A stretch of 64,000 nt of DNA from Ganoderma boninense (taxonomy: Eukaryota > Basidiomycota > Agaricomycetes > Polyporales > Polyporaceae): assembly GCA_002900995.3 (NCBI GenBank), contig CM035309.1, positions 2,238,389 to 2,302,388 on the forward strand, read 5' to 3'. A program made the translations under genes and the position numbers. The stretch's first letter is position 1, and each line of letters starts with the position of its first letter. The notes below the pieces were generated by a model. The model was not told the DNA's origin. It did no database searches and worked only from the letters and a program-made list of their open reading frames with translations. This document shows positions 62,882-64,000 of this stretch, piece after piece.

Positions 62882-64000
62882 TTACTCGTCGTCGCTGCCT
62901 AACCCGGACGAGCCGTCGGAGTGACGGTCACTGTTCACAACGTGAGACTCCTCCTCCTCAGAGCTTGCGCCCGAAGGCGGGAGGGCTGCGGCAGGCGCGG
63001 CGCGGGCCTTGCGCGCGCGAGGATCAAAGAGAGCGACCAAATCCGGCTCCTGAATGAGAAGCAGGATGCGGGCCCACGATCCGAGCACAGTGTTCGCGCG
63101 CACCGAGCGATCGCTCAGGGAGCGGCGAAGACGAGAGACTGTGAGGCGTCCGCGGGAGAACACCCTCTCGACGTCCGTCGAGGTCGCTGTGTGGAATGAA
63201 GATGAGTGGAATGAAAACGCGGTCATGTAATGGCATGCACGCACCTGGGATGGAGAGAAAGTCGAGCGCCATTCGCGCAAGGTTCGGGTCCTCCGAGCCA
63301 GACTCGAGCGCGGCATTCCAGTACGCCAGCGGGTCCTTGATGGTCTTGAGCGGGCTCGCCTCGAGGTATGCCTCAAGCACGTCTTGAGCTGCGTCTCCAC
63401 ACCCCAGTCCACGCCGTCCAACTGACGCGAATAGGGCGCGTGTTTCGTCCTGAGGGTGTTGTGCTGTTAGTGAAGAGTGCGCAGCACGTCAGGGCAAAAG
63501 ACTGCTTACTGAGATCATAGACGAAGATCCCCGGGGAGTCGAAACAGCACTTGCAGAGCGCGCCGCGCTCAGTCTACCCGGTCGCGGCTTAGGGAGAGCA
63601 GGATGGCTGGAGGGTCCCGTGCGATCTATGGAGGGCGCGCGAGGACGTGCGGGCTTGTAATGGTGCTCCCACTCCTCCCAGCAGAGGCGGAGTGCCGTAT
63701 CCTTCCAATCTTGCAGCCACTCCTCGCGATCGAAGTACTGCGTCTTGTACTCCGGATGTAAGACTGTTCGTGAGGATGTTAGCAACCTTACAATTCGAGC
63801 GAGACGGCGTACGTACTGAGAGCGACCCGACAGAAGTTCGACTCATCTGTCAGGCTGTAGTACTTGTTTAGGATGATGCGGCCACGGGCTGCGGCCGCGT
63901 GCACACTGGGATGGAGGCCAAGATTGTCGCTGAAGTTGTCGAGATAACGCGTGAGGATGTCGATGAAGGGGATGACTTGGTGAACCAGGCCTTCCGCGCT
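62882..64000 (-). CDS. hAT transposase, C-terminal part (partial)
   Basis: Minus strand, entering from the right edge: LDNFSDNLGLHPSVHAAAARGR and ILNKYYSLTDESNF, a CD-rich middle (WKDTALRLCWEEWEHHY near 63,690), LAYWNAALESGSEDPNLARMAL, then after a short intron (about 63,190-63,245) ATSTDVERVFSRGRLTVSRL and RRSLSDRSVRANTVLGSW, the hallmark hAT dimerisation domain. The protein ends in an acidic Ser/Asp tail at 62,882. hAT transposases cut and paste DNA, leaving 8 bp duplications. Introns near 63,430-63,490 and 63,760-63,830 are likely. No obvious disabling mutation is seen in the visible part. Confidence 0.8.

Larger units (their letters stand above)
62405..64000 (-). mobile_element. Autonomous-type hAT element, left part (continues off the window)
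   Basis: The left end is TAAGGCTGAACACGGCTC, then AACCGCGG-type subterminal motifs. The flanking 8 bp are CTGTAGAT (62,397-62,404), but the partner lies beyond the window. It carries a hAT transposase gene on the minus strand. Its terminus matches that of the MITE at 25,962-26,642. Confidence 0.85.

Overview
The window looks like a fungal chromosome, most likely from an Agaricomycete (basidiomycete). Several things point there: short GT-AG introns of about 50-60 nt in the cellular genes, a KDZ-type transposase with a CxC2 cysteine cluster, a PIF1-like helicase remnant, chromodomain Ty3/gypsy elements, and fungal versions of JJJ1, TIM13, UBA4 and APC10. The genus cannot be read from the sequence.

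Layout. Bases 1-41,440 are almost entirely transposons nested in one another. A Ty1/copia element (copia-1) lies at 404-6,433. Its 3' LTR was split by a miniature LTR element (415-4,160, duplication CTGCA), which was itself split by a 2.67 kb palindrome (970-3,639). Its RNase H region carries a 246 bp insert with an intact tRNA-Cys. Its pol was cut by a gypsy element (B1), which was in turn entered by another gypsy family (C, 8,439-15,400) whose 3' end has been flipped. Then come gypsy-B2 (15,401-17,665), a lone copia LTR, a small hypothetical gene, copia-2 (19,317-22,896), a KDZ fragment (23.3-24.4 kb), a hypothetical gene broken by a hAT MITE and by a structurally complete gypsy-A (28,663-33,982, duplication CACAC), more gypsy-B pieces, a hAT MITE (36,144-36,664) and a second 2.73 kb palindrome (37,109-39,837).

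Bases 42.1-53.9 kb are the cellular gene island: JJJ1 (-), TIM13 (+), UBA4 (-), APC10 (+), a PHD-finger gene (-), a DDT/WHIM-type chromatin gene (-) and an Alba-family gene (-). JJJ1/TIM13 and UBA4/APC10 are divergent pairs. APC10 and the Alba gene splice cleanly. JJJ1, TIM13, UBA4, the PHD gene and the DDT/WHIM gene carry single-base frameshifts, often in homopolymers, which look more like consensus errors than decay.

After a 100-N gap (55,930-56,029) come copia-3 (56,030-58,512), a degraded helicase (60.0-61.4 kb), a gypsy-B3 tail (61.4-62.4 kb), and the left end plus transposase of an apparently autonomous hAT element that runs off the right edge.

How the elements work. All three gypsy families appear to start reverse transcription by self-priming, as in Tf1: an 11-nt site 2 nt inside the 5' LTR is the exact complement of the predicted transcript start. 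Copia instead has a 17-nt site matching the anticodon arm of initiator tRNA-Met. Both copia 5' ends lack a normal gag, copia-1 and copia-2 share an RT deletion, and gypsy-A has lost almost all of gag, so these lineages probably moved in trans. Many stop codons in the elements look like CGA-to-TGA changes, a sign of C-to-T change at CpG. The autonomous hAT at the right edge shares its 15 bp terminus with a MITE at 25,962-26,642, and both carry tRNA-like modules near their ends.
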